DNA of 64,000 bases from Endozoicomonas sp965198415 (GTDB lineage Bacteria; Pseudomonadota; Gammaproteobacteria; Pseudomonadales; Endozoicomonadaceae). Within the stretch, counting starts at the first letter, position 1, and each line of letters opens with the position of its first letter. A model generated the notes under the pieces. That model was not told the DNA's origin, searched no databases, and worked only from the letters and a program-made list of their open reading frames with translations. The position numbers and the translations under genes were made by a program. Below are positions 9,315-17,948 of this stretch, one piece after another. Location of the stretch: contig CBDAPN010000032.1 of NCBI GenBank assembly GCA_965198415.1, positions 1,674,001 through 1,738,000 on the forward strand, in the 5' to 3' direction.

Positions 9315-9900
9315 ATTTTTCTTTTTATTATATTCAGAGTTCATACGACTGTAATTTTGAATACCAAAATACTCAAAACACATCTCCAAGATACGCTTAA
9401 CAGCTGTACGCATTCTTAAAACCCAAGCAGTGGAAACATCTCGAATCTACCCAAACACCACGACAAAAAAGCATCTTTTATCTTGCATAGAACCAAACTT
9501 AGAGAACGCAGACGTAACTTTCAACTCACATTAGCCTGTTAGATAAAGCCACACAACACTTAAAGTCAGCTTGATCTTATTTTTTCATCTTGCGATCAGC
9601 CCTGACGACAGAACTCCCACGATTGGCCAGTCTGGCTACTGCTGATATATCCTCTGGACGACTGACTCTTGCTGACTTCAATTTGCAACCAGTGGTTAAC
9701 TCTGGTATAAAGCCCGATCTTTGTATGAGGGTAGCTGCTGGTGAGTCTTGCGGTGGGTCTTGAAGGGTTCTGAAGTGCTCTTGAAGGTCTCTTGACTCTG
9801 AAACCATGGACCTGCCCGAAGCAGACTGGAATTCAGTTAAGTTTTCCGGCCTCATGGCTGGTTAGTTTGGTTTATAGAGACGGTTTGAGAGGCCATCCAT
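9315..9900. other. 586-bp intergenic region upstream of rpmB
   Basis: Divergent spacer between the acyl synthetase gene and rpmB. It probably contains both promoters. A 92-codon open frame on the minus strand at 9577-9855 has no ribosome site and no family likeness and was not called. GAGAGG at 9887-9892 is the rpmB ribosome site. Nothing else was recognised. Confidence 0.4.
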
Positions 9901-10137
9901 ATGTCAAGGTTTTGCAAGGTTACCCGCAAAAAACCGAAAACCGGGAACAACGTTTCCCACGCTCACAACAAAACCCGTCGTCGCTTTTTGCCTAATCTGC
10001 ACTATAAGCGTTTTTGGGTAGAAAGCGAGAAGCGCTTTGTGCGCCTGCGTGTTTCTGCAAAAGGCATGCGTATCATCGACAAGAAAGGTATTGATGCCGT
10101 TCTGGCCAAATTACGCGCTAGCGGCGAAAAAATTTAA
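9901..10137 (+). CDS. rpmB: 50S ribosomal protein L28
   Basis: 78 residues, the normal length. The conserved SHAHN and RRRFLPNL motifs and the C-terminal RLRVSAKGMRIIDKKGIDAVL are intact. The usual N-terminal CxVTGK reads CKVTRK here, a small local change. L28 is a late-assembly protein of the large ribosomal subunit. GAGAGG precedes the ATG. It is followed 18 bases later by rpmG, the standard bacterial pair. Confidence 0.97.
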   Translation: MSRFCKVTRKKPKTGNNVSHAHNKTRRRFLPNLHYKRFWVESEKRFVRLRVSAKGMRIIDKKGIDAVLAKLRASGEKI

Positions 10138-10155
10138 GTGAGCAGGAGCTAAGTC

Positions 10156-10323
10156 ATGGCTAAAGGTATTCGCGAAAAAATCAAGCTGGTTTCCAGCGCC
10201 GGCACTGGGCATTACTACACAACCACCAAAAACAAGCGTAACACGCCTGACAAACTGGTGTTCAAGAAGTACGATCCGGTTGTTCGCAAACACGTTGAGT
10301 ACAAAGAATACAAGATTAAGTAA
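10156..10323 (+). CDS. rpmG: 50S ribosomal protein L33
   Basis: 55 residues, read directly from the sequence: starts MAKGIREKIKLVSSAGTGHY and ends VEYKEYKIK. This is the cysteine-free form of L33, without the zinc-ribbon CxxC pairs. The ribosome site is AGGAG at 10144-10148. It is co-transcribed with rpmB (18-base gap) and followed by a hairpin at 10343-10373. Confidence 0.97.
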   Translation: MAKGIREKIKLVSSAGTGHYYTTTKNKRNTPDKLVFKKYDPVVRKHVEYKEYKIK

Positions 10324-10342
10324 GTCTTGTTTACTTTGCTCT

Positions 10343-10373
10343 GGTTCGCATCAGCGGTTCGTTGATGCGAACC
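10343..10373 (+). terminator. hairpin after rpmG
   Basis: Perfect 11-base stem GGTTCGCATCA / TGATGCGAACC (10343-10353 with 10363-10373) and a nine-base loop. Only a short TTTT follows eight bases later, so it may be a weak terminator or an RNA 3' stabiliser. Confidence 0.6.
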
Positions 10374-10656
10374 GCCACTCCTTTTGATCCCCCCTTCACT
10401 CTTGTCTGCTCTCTCCCACCAAATTGAGTATTTTTCGCTCTCGCCGCCTGTTTTCTAGCTACATCGACTATAAAAATCCGAATAAGCCTGTACACACCAA
10501 TATCTATGGCTGACAGCATCAGCTCATGCACGATAGTTCATAAATAGCTATAAACTCCGACCGTTTTGTGGCCGCAAGAAGCGCAAGCTAACACCCATTT
10601 ATTGCTGCTGCGAAACTTGCGCTAATCACCCCATGGGGAAGGTCGATAAGCTTTTT

Positions 10657-11292
10657 ATGAATATTACGACCATTTCCCGCCTCTTTCCCGGCTCCGTCCA
10701 TACCCCTTTGCGCCAGCACCGCCTGTTGGTACTGGAAACTCTGGTGATGCTGAGCAGGCAGCTGCAAAACCACTTCAACCCAAGATGGTATGAAAGACCT
10801 GATTGGCTGAATGATTTTCCCGCTACGACTAAAGCACTGAAAGTTGAAGTTCTGACTCGCCTCAAGCAGCCAAGGCTAACCGACAAAGCAAAAGTGCTTG
10901 CGTTGTTGCAAACGCAGGAGAACCTAGCACAACTTATTTGCACAATGGCTGAGCGCTTAACTTACAGACCCCTTGAGCTGAACAGTACGTTACAAAGCTC
11001 CGTTTTGCGACTCAACCTCTGTTTTGCTGAAACAGTGCAAAGCCTCAAGACAGCCATAGAAAAACAGGAACGGTTCCGAGGCGTTAGAAGACAACTTGTG
11101 ATGGGGGAAGTTAATCCGATGGAGTCTGTGGGAAATTTGCGCCAGAGCGTTTTAGCAGTCAAAGGTGAGGTGTTTGAAAATGGCGGAGGAGTGCCTCCGC
11201 TTGACATGGCTTTGTTGTTATTATCCCTTGAAGATATGGATGATTTAACCCTTTGGTTGCATTCCATGGTTAACCAGATACAACAGAATTAA
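10657..11292 (+). CDS. PhoU-like DUF47 (TIGR00153) family protein
   Basis: An all-helical protein of about 211 residues. The beginning (ISRLFPGSVHTPLRQH) follows the pattern of DUF47/TIGR00153 proteins (LFGKSPxxPLQEH), and the middle has the family-like helix with a Q-E/D-x-x-A run (LLQTQENLAQLICTMAERL) and a C-terminal helix with repeated Asp and Leu. These PhoU relatives usually sit beside phosphate transporters and are thought to regulate them; a Na+/phosphate cotransporter lies 0.8 kb downstream, past H-NS. The frame is open to an ATG at 10633, but homology starts at the second ATG. Neither has a well-placed ribosome site. The assignment is by pattern and is moderate; the sequence looks divergent for the family. 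Confidence 0.6.
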   Translation: MNITTISRLFPGSVHTPLRQHRLLVLETLVMLSRQLQNHFNPRWYERPDWLNDFPATTKALKVEVLTRLKQPRLTDKAKVLALLQTQENLAQLICTMAERLTYRPLELNSTLQSSVLRLNLCFAETVQSLKTAIEKQERFRGVRRQLVMGEVNPMESVGNLRQSVLAVKGEVFENGGGVPPLDMALLLLSLEDMDDLTLWLHSMVNQIQQN

Positions 11293-11396
11293 ATGCACAA
11301 AGCCATAATTGAGTTAAGAGTAAATTGAGAGCAATTAGTGCTTTTGTACTGCTTTTAGTTAACACCTCCTGTTCTATCTCAATAAAATCTTAACGC

Positions 11397-11810
11397 TCAC
11401 TCAACTACACAATCCATACGCTTTTTTTGCGTTCTGTTTAGGAAAGCCTGAAATTCTTTTGGTACTCTGCCTGTGGATGAGCCATGCCAATAGACCGTTT
11501 CTCCGGCAGCATTTTGATACTCAAATGTGTGTCTGGTTGCAGTTTTACGGCGCGTATTCACTGATTCACAGGTGTCCAAATCAGCAAGTGTAAGGCCCAG
11601 ATCGACCATTTCTTTTTGAATCAGGGCAATATCTTTCAGCTTTTTCTGACGCTGAACATCCAGCTCTGCTTTAGCTTGCAGTTTCTCTTCGTAGATTTCT
11701 CGCAGGCGATTAAGCACCTTATCAAGGTCCTCAACACTGGTGTCTTTAAAAAGGGAGCGCATGCGGGATTTGCTGGCCAGGCGATGATTTAACTCATCCA
11801 TTAACTTCAT
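11397..11810 (-). CDS. hns: H-NS family nucleoid-associated protein
   Basis: About 137 residues. The N-terminal two-thirds is a charged helical oligomerisation region (VEDLDKVLNRLREIYEEKLQAKAELDVQRQKKLKDIA). The C-terminal DNA-binding domain is recognisable from FEYQNAAGETVYWHGSSTGRVPKEF, which matches the H-NS pattern Y-x-D-x-x-G-x-x-x-T-W-x-G-x-G-R-x-P; the G-R-x-P core that inserts into the minor groove is present as TGRVP. H-NS proteins coat AT-rich, often foreign DNA and silence it. The ATG at 11810 has GAGG seven bases upstream and is preferred over that at 11834. The gene is single and divergent from the phosphate cotransporter. Several AT-rich orphans in this window are plausible targets (inference). 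Confidence 0.85.
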   Translation of the reverse strand: MKLMDELNHRLASKSRMRSLFKDTSVEDLDKVLNRLREIYEEKLQAKAELDVQRQKKLKDIALIQKEMVDLGLTLADLDTCESVNTRRKTATRHTFEYQNAAGETVYWHGSSTGRVPKEFQAFLNRTQKKRMDCVVE

Positions 11811-12103
11811 TTTGATGCCTCGGTTAGTTTCCATATTTGGTTATCCATGCAATAAAAGTAATGTATTTTCTGAATTGGCAAGAAAATACATGCACTGATA
11901 CTGCTATCAAAACACCCCGCACATTAACTTTCAGTAAAAGCACAAGTTGCAGAGTATTTCTTTAGATAAGCTTTTGCTGTTTTAGTTCAATAGAACTGGA
12001 AAAAAAATCTGAGCCGTAGAAAAGCGGCAAGTTGTATTTGAATGATCTCGAACTCCCGTCGATAACACAGGCTGTGGCTTGAGTTTTGTCAGGGTTAGTT
12101 ATT

Positions 12104-13279
12104 ATGACCAATACGCTAGGACGCTTCTTTTTACCGGTTTCACTTCTGTTGCTGGGCTACGGGTTCTGGGTTAGCTCAGAGTTTCAGATGATCTCTGCAG
12201 GTGTGGTGATTTTCCTGCTGGGCATGGTTTATCTGGAGAAAGGGTTTAAGGTCTTTACCGGAGGTCTTCTTGAGACGCTTCTGCAAAAAACCACCAATAG
12301 CCTCTGGAAAAGCCTTTCATTCGGGATCACATCAACGGCCATTTTGCAATCAAGCTCGTTAGTTTCGGTGATTGTGATTTCATTCCTGAGTGCCAACCTG
12401 ATTGGATTGAAGGCCGGTGTGGGTATTATTTTTGGTGCCAACCTTGGCAGTACCGTTGGTGCTTGGCTGGTCGCACTTTATGGTATGAAAGTAAAGCTGA
12501 TTTCCTATGCCCTGCCGTTGCTGGTTTTTGGCTTGCTGTTAAGGGTGCAGAAGAATAAAAACATTCACGGGGTTGGCTTTATACTGCTGGGCATAGGCTT
12601 TCTATTCTTGGGTGTTCATTACCTGAAAGACGGTTTTGAGGCTTTCCAGAATGTTATTGATTTCAGTCATTTCTCTATGGAAGGCCTACAAGGGGTTCTG
12701 GTTTATACCTTTTTGGGGATTGCCGCCACCATTATCATGCAATCCACCAATGCCACGATGGTGATTACACTGTCTGCGTTGGTATCGGGTCAGCTCACTT
12801 ATGATAATGCCATCGCTTTGGTCATCGGCTCAAACATCGGCACCACCGTAACCGCAGTTCTGGGGGCTATAGGAGCTAACGCTGCCGGAAAAAGACTGGC
12901 AACAGCGCACATTACTTTTAATGTGATCACGACCATTTTGGCCATCTTATTTTTACCTCAATTCAAGAGCTTCATCGACGCATCCGCACAGCTTTTACAT
13001 ATTGGCGCCGAAGATTACTCCCTTAAGCTTGTTTTATTCCACAGCGTCTTCAACGCTTTTGGCATTATCTTTCAACTCCCATTCATTAACCTGCTGGTCC
13101 GCTGGCTGGATACTTTGTTTGTTGATCCGCACACACAAACCGCTCTCAATCTGGCGGATCAAAAGAGGCAGGAGATTAATCGCGCGCGGTATTTGTCCCC
13201 GGCCACTCTGAGCTATCCCGGATACCGCACTGCGAGCCTTGACTCGGGAGTGCGCGCATTTATACCGCAATACCTTTGA
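12104..13279 (+). CDS. Na+/phosphate cotransporter, membrane part (frameshifted gene)
   Basis: The transport part of a NptA/PNaS-family sodium-phosphate symporter. Two homologous repeats carry the family's QSS/QST signature: TAILQSSSLVSVIVISFLSA and IIMQSTNATMVITLSALVSG, each followed by a GANLGST / GSNIGTT motif. About eight to ten membrane helices are visible. After residue ~370 the frame leaves homology: the last ~21 residues are an artefact of an extra G at 13220-13221. Removing it lets the reading continue into the PhoU-like domain annotated separately at 13239-13931, giving one protein of about 608 residues, the usual size of this fusion family. The ATG at 12104 has AGGG nine bases before it; the TTG at 12086 is less likely. 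Confidence 0.9.
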   Translation: MTNTLGRFFLPVSLLLLGYGFWVSSEFQMISAGVVIFLLGMVYLEKGFKVFTGGLLETLLQKTTNSLWKSLSFGITSTAILQSSSLVSVIVISFLSANLIGLKAGVGIIFGANLGSTVGAWLVALYGMKVKLISYALPLLVFGLLLRVQKNKNIHGVGFILLGIGFLFLGVHYLKDGFEAFQNVIDFSHFSMEGLQGVLVYTFLGIAATIIMQSTNATMVITLSALVSGQLTYDNAIALVIGSNIGTTVTAVLGAIGANAAGKRLATAHITFNVITTILAILFLPQFKSFIDASAQLLHIGAEDYSLKLVLFHSVFNAFGIIFQLPFINLLVRWLDTLFVDPHTQTALNLADQKRQEINRARYLSPATLSYPGYRTASLDSGVRAFIPQYL

Positions 13280-13931
13280 GCTGATCTGTTACGGCATCTA
13301 TATCACCGGCGACGAACTCAGAAAAACCGACAACCTGAGCGAGCTGATGGACAACTGTGTTCGGGAGGAACAGCCCTGGACCATTAAAGATCTTTACATT
13401 CGTCACATAAAAGGCGTGTATGCGGATATCATTCATTACTCCGGCACCATTGAGGCCAACTTGCACAGGCAGCAGATACATGAGTTGTTTGCACTGAAGG
13501 TGGCTTGCCGGGGGTTTGTTCAGGCGATTAAGCACGTAAAACACACTTACAAAAATATGGGGGTCTACCTTAACTCCGATAACAAACAGATGCGCCACCA
13601 GTACAACCAGTTGAGGTTGTCGCTCGCTTCCGTGCTGAAATTGGTCGATATGCTCGGGGTCAGACGCAATTACAATCACATTCTCCAGCATGCCGAGCAA
13701 TTAAAACGAGAACTGCGGGAGCAGGATGAGCAGATACACCAAAAGCTCAACGAGCTGATCCGCTCCAATGAAGTGGATTCCTTTATGGCCAGCTCGCTAA
13801 TGAACGACAGCGCCCATGTACATGACGCATGCACCAACCTTATTGACGGTGCCGTGATGATGCTAACCAGAGATCGCGAGGAGTATCGGGAGATTGATCT
13901 GAACTTTGACCCCAAGGCTCGCAAAGAGTGA
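13239..13931 (+). CDS. PhoU-like C-terminal domain of the Na+/phosphate cotransporter, cut off by a frameshift
   Basis: An open frame of about 230 codons whose only start-like codon is a TTG with no ribosome site, so it is read here as the second half of the upstream cotransporter. Restoring one base at 13220/13221 gives an unbroken SYPDTALRALTREC...LYRNTFELI junction, typical of these transporters. The domain is entirely helical and heavily charged (for example ILQHAEQLKRELREQDEQIHQKL), as in PhoU three-helix bundles, and would face the cytoplasm as a regulatory module. If the frameshift is real, the cell makes a transporter without it unless ribosomes slip; if it is a base-calling error, the gene is intact. 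Confidence 0.85.
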   Translation: MTRECAHLYRNTFELICYGIYITGDELRKTDNLSELMDNCVREEQPWTIKDLYIRHIKGVYADIIHYSGTIEANLHRQQIHELFALKVACRGFVQAIKHVKHTYKNMGVYLNSDNKQMRHQYNQLRLSLASVLKLVDMLGVRRNYNHILQHAEQLKRELREQDEQIHQKLNELIRSNEVDSFMASSLMNDSAHVHDACTNLIDGAVMMLTRDREEYREIDLNFDPKARKE

Positions 13932-13942
13932 GCTTTTACCGC

Positions 13943-15451
13943 CTACTCCACCACCAGTTTGATACCTATTCTAGCCAGATAATTTTGCTCTGAGGCAAAG
14001 TTAGCTGCCGTTAGCGGGTGCTGATCAACCCAACCATCCGGGAAGTGTAGCGATATTACCGAACCGCTGACACTGACCGAGTACTCAGGCAACGAACTGC
14101 CGCCCCGGCCGTGACTTAAAGCGTTGGCAAGACGCAGCAAAATGATAAGATGCTTCAACTTGCGAGCCACAGCCCCTGACCAATCGGAGAATAAAAATTT
14201 TGATATCGAACGCCGGTGCGCCCGCACCAGCAATGCCAGTTGGCGTTGCTCGCCCTTACTGAACCCCATTAAATCAGAGTTATCAATTAAGTAAGCGCCA
14301 TGGCGATGGTACTGGGTGTGGGAAATATCCAGACCAATCTGACACAAACGCGCAGCCCGAGAGAGTAGATCAAGATCTGCCGGACTCAGCTGCCAAGCGG
14401 TAGCGGTCATAGCAAAGCAGTTTTGCGCATGCATCATCACCTGTTCAGCCTGTTGTTCATCCACGTGGTAACGGTGCATCAGAGCGGTTATGGTGCGCTC
14501 CCGCACATCTTCGTGGTGATCTCGCCCGAGCATATCGTGCAAAACACCTTCGCGCAGGGCACCGTCAGAATAACGCAGATACTGGATGTTCAGCGCATCG
14601 AAACCAGCGAGCAAAATGGCAAGACCGGCAGGGAAAATGGCCTGACGATCAGACTTTAAACCGGGGAAGCGAACCCGGCTGACGTGGCTGAACTTGAGCA
14701 CCTCACCCTTCAGCATCTCCAACTTATCGCGGGTAATGGTTTCTCCCTCTCCCATCGCCTGCAAAATCGAGCTAACAGAGCGGATCGAGCCCGAAGAGCC
14801 CACGGCATCCACCCAGCCAAGCTGGCTATAGGCTTTTTCAATATTCAAAAGCTCAAGTCTGGCGGCATAGTATGCGGACTGAAAGCGCTGTTCAGTTAAC
14901 GATCCGGTGCCAAAAAATCGGTCGGTAAACACCACGCAACCCATGTGCAGGCTTTCCATCAGTTTTGGCTCAAAACGCTCACCAATGACAAACTCGGTAC
15001 TTCCGCCACCGATATCCATCACTAAACGCCGATCATTGTCGTCTGACTGAGTGTGAGCAACGCCCAGATAGATTAATCGTGCCTCTTCTCTGCCGGCAAT
15101 AATCTCAATAGGATAACCAAGGATAGCCTGAGCTTTATCCACAAATGCCTTGCTATTGCGTGCTTTTCGCAACGCATTGGTCCCCACTACCCGGACAGCG
15201 TGAAACGTATGCCCTGCTAAATACTGTGCAAATTGCTCCAAACAACTGAAACCGCGCTCCATAGCTTCCACGGTAATTTCATCATGTCCATTAAGGCCCG
15301 ATGCCAATTGAACCTTTTGCCCTAAACGTTCCACGGGGCGAATTTCACCCTGTTCTACCCTGGCAACAATCATATGAAAACTATTCGAGCCAAGGTCTAT
15401 AGCTGCGACCAGCGGAAGGCTGCCGGACTTTTTATACCCTTTTTGTGTCAT
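13943..15451 (-). CDS. ppx: exopolyphosphatase / Ppx-GppA family phosphatase
   Basis: A 502-residue member of the ASKHA-fold Ppx/GppA family. The first phosphate loop AAIDLGSNSFHMIVA is at about residues 15-30, the catalytic-Glu region is at GREEARLIYLGV, and the second phosphate loop is VMDIGGGSTEFVIG. The C-terminal HD-like helical domain (residues ~310-502) is present, as in the long form. The enzyme trims inorganic polyphosphate, and related members hydrolyse pppGpp. It is convergent with the cotransporter and divergent from trxA, the gene order ppx / trxA-rho familiar from Pseudomonas. No nearby ppk is in the window. Confidence 0.95.
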   Translation of the reverse strand: MTQKGYKKSGSLPLVAAIDLGSNSFHMIVARVEQGEIRPVERLGQKVQLASGLNGHDEITVEAMERGFSCLEQFAQYLAGHTFHAVRVVGTNALRKARNSKAFVDKAQAILGYPIEIIAGREEARLIYLGVAHTQSDDNDRRLVMDIGGGSTEFVIGERFEPKLMESLHMGCVVFTDRFFGTGSLTEQRFQSAYYAARLELLNIEKAYSQLGWVDAVGSSGSIRSVSSILQAMGEGETITRDKLEMLKGEVLKFSHVSRVRFPGLKSDRQAIFPAGLAILLAGFDALNIQYLRYSDGALREGVLHDMLGRDHHEDVRERTITALMHRYHVDEQQAEQVMMHAQNCFAMTATAWQLSPADLDLLSRAARLCQIGLDISHTQYHRHGAYLIDNSDLMGFSKGEQRQLALLVRAHRRSISKFLFSDWSGAVARKLKHLIILLRLANALSHGRGGSSLPEYSVSVSGSVISLHFPDGWVDQHPLTAANFASEQNYLARIGIKLVVE

Positions 15452-15929
15452 GAGACTTCATAGCTTATAGGTAAAAAAATGTTGCGTTGTTCTATTTTGT
15501 TATGAGTTTTTGTGCTGAGGTCTGGCAAACTTATACAAGATAGAACACTCTTTGTAGGGCTCTAAGCAGAACTTTAAAAGAAGAGCTCCAAGATCCACTA
15601 CGGAGCATAACAGAAGTTGCAAAGCTGCTCTTTAACTGATTTCCACAAGAGCTTGCGGCCACCACTAACAGTCAAACAGCGCAGAATTACCTACGAAAAG
15701 CTGACAAACACGCTGCAATCAGAAGTACTCTTAGACTGAAAATCGTCAGGGCGATGGGATTTTTAACGAAAAAAAGCTACAAAAATTTATGATTCAGGCA
15801 TAATAAGCCAATCGCGGGTCGATGAAACCCTTGGGCGACTTAATAATATCGTCCTCCGTCAAACCCCATGAGTATAAGTTTAAAACTATTAAGTACTTGT
15901 TTAAGTACCTTGGTTAGGAGATCCATTCC
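15452..15929. other. 478-bp divergent spacer ppx / trxA
   Basis: It must contain both promoters. Near trxA there is a short repeated AAGTAC (15891-15896 and 15904-15909), and TTAGGAGA is the trxA ribosome site. No strong sigma-70 pair, operator or reading frame was recognised in the rest. Confidence 0.4.
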
Positions 15930-16253
15930 ATGAGTGAAATCGTCAAAGTGACAGATGACTCCTTCGAAGAAGTGGTTCTGAAGGCAGAAGGCCCAGTGTT
16001 GGTGGACTATTGGGCTGAGTGGTGTGGTCCCTGTAAAATGATTGCCCCCGTTCTTGATGAAATTGCTCAGGATTACGACGGCAAACTTACCGTGTGCAAG
16101 CTGAACATCGATGAAAACGAAGCAACACCTCAAAAGCATGGCGTACGTGGCATCCCGACCCTGATGCTATTTAAGGGCGGAAATGTAGAGGCCACTAAAG
16201 TGGGCGCACTATCTAAGTCACAGTTGACTGCCTTCTTGGACAGCAACCTGTAA
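15930..16253 (+). CDS. trxA: thioredoxin 1
   Basis: 107 residues, one short of the E. coli protein. It has the active-site motif WAEWCGPCKM near residue 30 and the cis-proline loop GIPTLMLFK near residue 75, and no export signal, so it is the cytoplasmic disulfide reductase kept reduced by thioredoxin reductase. GGAGA precedes the ATG. The arrangement trxA followed by rho is conserved across gammaproteobacteria. Confidence 0.97.
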   Translation: MSEIVKVTDDSFEEVVLKAEGPVLVDYWAEWCGPCKMIAPVLDEIAQDYDGKLTVCKLNIDENEATPQKHGVRGIPTLMLFKGGNVEATKVGALSKSQLTAFLDSNL

Positions 16254-16589
16254 ACGTAGTGCCCTTTGGTGGTTACAACCTGGCTGTAACCACCCATTAT
16301 TACCGCCCCTGTTTTGATGATTAAACGTTCAGTTTTTAAAAACTATTGAGTTGAAGAAGTCTTTATTCTTGATTATTTTCCAGAAAAGGTTATAGACTGT
16401 ATTCGCTCAGTGCTGTCAGGTTTCTACTGACCTCAGGGATATAGCCTAGACAGGGCAGCCGTTATAAACACTCGCAGGCATCAATCGATATTAAGCTGTC
16501 CTTTATCATAATAAACCAAACACTTTCTGATCTTCCTGCACAGACAACGGCCACTCACCTTTCAATCTAATACTCGCAAACTACTGGTT
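16254..16589. other. rho leader region
   Basis: 336 bases between trxA and rho. It starts with a perfect ten-base hairpin (16268-16277 with 16285-16294, GGTGGTTACA stem) lacking a T-run. In E. coli, rho is autoregulated in a long leader; this one may serve the same purpose, but no conserved element was identified beyond the hairpin. Confidence 0.45.
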
Positions 16590-17849
16590 ATGCATCTTAC
16601 CGAACTCAAGAAAAAGTCTGTTCCTGAACTTCTGGCAATCGCGAATGAAATGGGTCTTGAAAACCTTGCCCGCTCCAGAAAGCAGGATGTGATTTTCACC
16701 ATACTCAAGCGCCATGCGCGCAGCGGTGAAGATATATATGGCGATGGTGTTCTGGAAATTCTCCAGGATGGGTTTGGCTTTCTGCGCTCCGCAGACAGCT
16801 CCTACTTAGCCGGACCTGATGACATCTACGTCTCACCCAGTCAAATCCGCCGCTTCAATTTGCGTACCGGCGACACCATATCCGGAAAAATCCGGCCACC
16901 TAAAGAAGGCGAAAGATACTTTGCCCTTCTTAAGGTGAATGAAATCAATTTTGACCAGCCCGAAAACGCCCGCAACAAAATCCTCTTCGAAAACCTTACA
17001 CCACTTTTTCCGCAAGATCGCTTAACTATGGAAATGGGTAACGGTGCAACCGAGGATTTGACCGCCCGTATTATTGACCTGGTAGCGCCCATCGGCAAAG
17101 GTCAGCGTGGTCTGATTGTCTCTCCACCAAAAGCGGGTAAAACCTTGATGCTGCAAAACATTGCAGCGAACATCACCCGCAATAACCCCGAATGCCATCT
17201 CATTGTGCTACTAATTGACGAACGCCCGGAAGAGGTGACAGAAATGTCCCGCTCCGTTCGCGGTGAAGTGGTTGCCTCGACCTTTGATGAGCCACCATCA
17301 CGCCACGTTCAGGTAGCTGAAATGGTGCTGGAAAAAGCCAAACGGCTGGTTGAGCACAAAAAAGATGTTGTGATCTTGCTGGACTCCATCACCCGTCTCG
17401 CCCGTGCTTACAACACCGTCATACCCTCTTCCGGTAAAGTACTCACCGGTGGTGTGGATGCCCACGCCCTTGAGCGCCCGAAACGCTTCTTTGGCGCAGC
17501 CCGTAATATTGAAGAGGGCGGCAGCCTGACCATTCTGGCTACTGCATTGGTGGATACCGGCTCCAAAATGGACGAAGTAATCTTTGAAGAGTTCAAAGGT
17601 ACCGGTAACATGGAGCTACACTTGGATCGGCGTGCAGCCGAAAAACGTGTCTTCCCGGCCATTGGCATCAACAAATCCGGCACCCGCCGTGAAGACTTGC
17701 TAACCACCGACGAAGAACTGCAGCGCATGTGGATTCTGCGTAAAATCCTCCACCCCATGGATGAAATTCAAGCCATTGAATTCCTGCTGGACCGAATGAA
17801 ACACACCAAAACAAATAATGAATTCTTCCAGGCAATGAAACGGAAGTAA
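16590..17849 (+). CDS. rho: transcription termination factor Rho
   Basis: 419 residues, the same length as E. coli Rho. The N-terminal helical and cold-shock-like RNA-binding domains (residues 1-125, including YVSPSQIRRFNLRTGDTI) are followed by the RecA-like ATPase: Walker A PPKAGKTLM near residue 180, Walker B VVILLDSITRLARAYN, the Q-loop/R-loop region, and LDRRAAEKRVFPAI. Rho is a hexameric RNA helicase that ends transcription and suppresses antisense and foreign transcription, the latter together with H-NS in enterobacteria. It follows trxA after a 336-base leader and is 99 bases before ubiD. Confidence 0.98.
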   Translation: MHLTELKKKSVPELLAIANEMGLENLARSRKQDVIFTILKRHARSGEDIYGDGVLEILQDGFGFLRSADSSYLAGPDDIYVSPSQIRRFNLRTGDTISGKIRPPKEGERYFALLKVNEINFDQPENARNKILFENLTPLFPQDRLTMEMGNGATEDLTARIIDLVAPIGKGQRGLIVSPPKAGKTLMLQNIAANITRNNPECHLIVLLIDERPEEVTEMSRSVRGEVVASTFDEPPSRHVQVAEMVLEKAKRLVEHKKDVVILLDSITRLARAYNTVIPSSGKVLTGGVDAHALERPKRFFGAARNIEEGGSLTILATALVDTGSKMDEVIFEEFKGTGNMELHLDRRAAEKRVFPAIGINKSGTRREDLLTTDEELQRMWILRKILHPMDEIQAIEFLLDRMKHTKTNNEFFQAMKRK

Positions 17850-17948
17850 CCCTTATTTGTGCCAGGGAGGCAGTGATGGACGAGCGCACCATCACCGTCT
17901 GCCAACCAGCCCACCTACACCAATGCCCGAGCCAAAGAAGAATTATCC

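Noticed and set aside
9577..9855. 92-codon open frame on the minus strand between the acyl synthetase gene and rpmB
   Set aside because: No ribosome site, no family likeness, composition not protein-like, overlaps the likely promoter region of rpmB.
13239..13931. Independent gene encoding a PhoU-like protein
   Set aside because: Its only start is a TTG without ribosome site, and one-base correction joins it smoothly to the upstream transporter; treated as the same gene.
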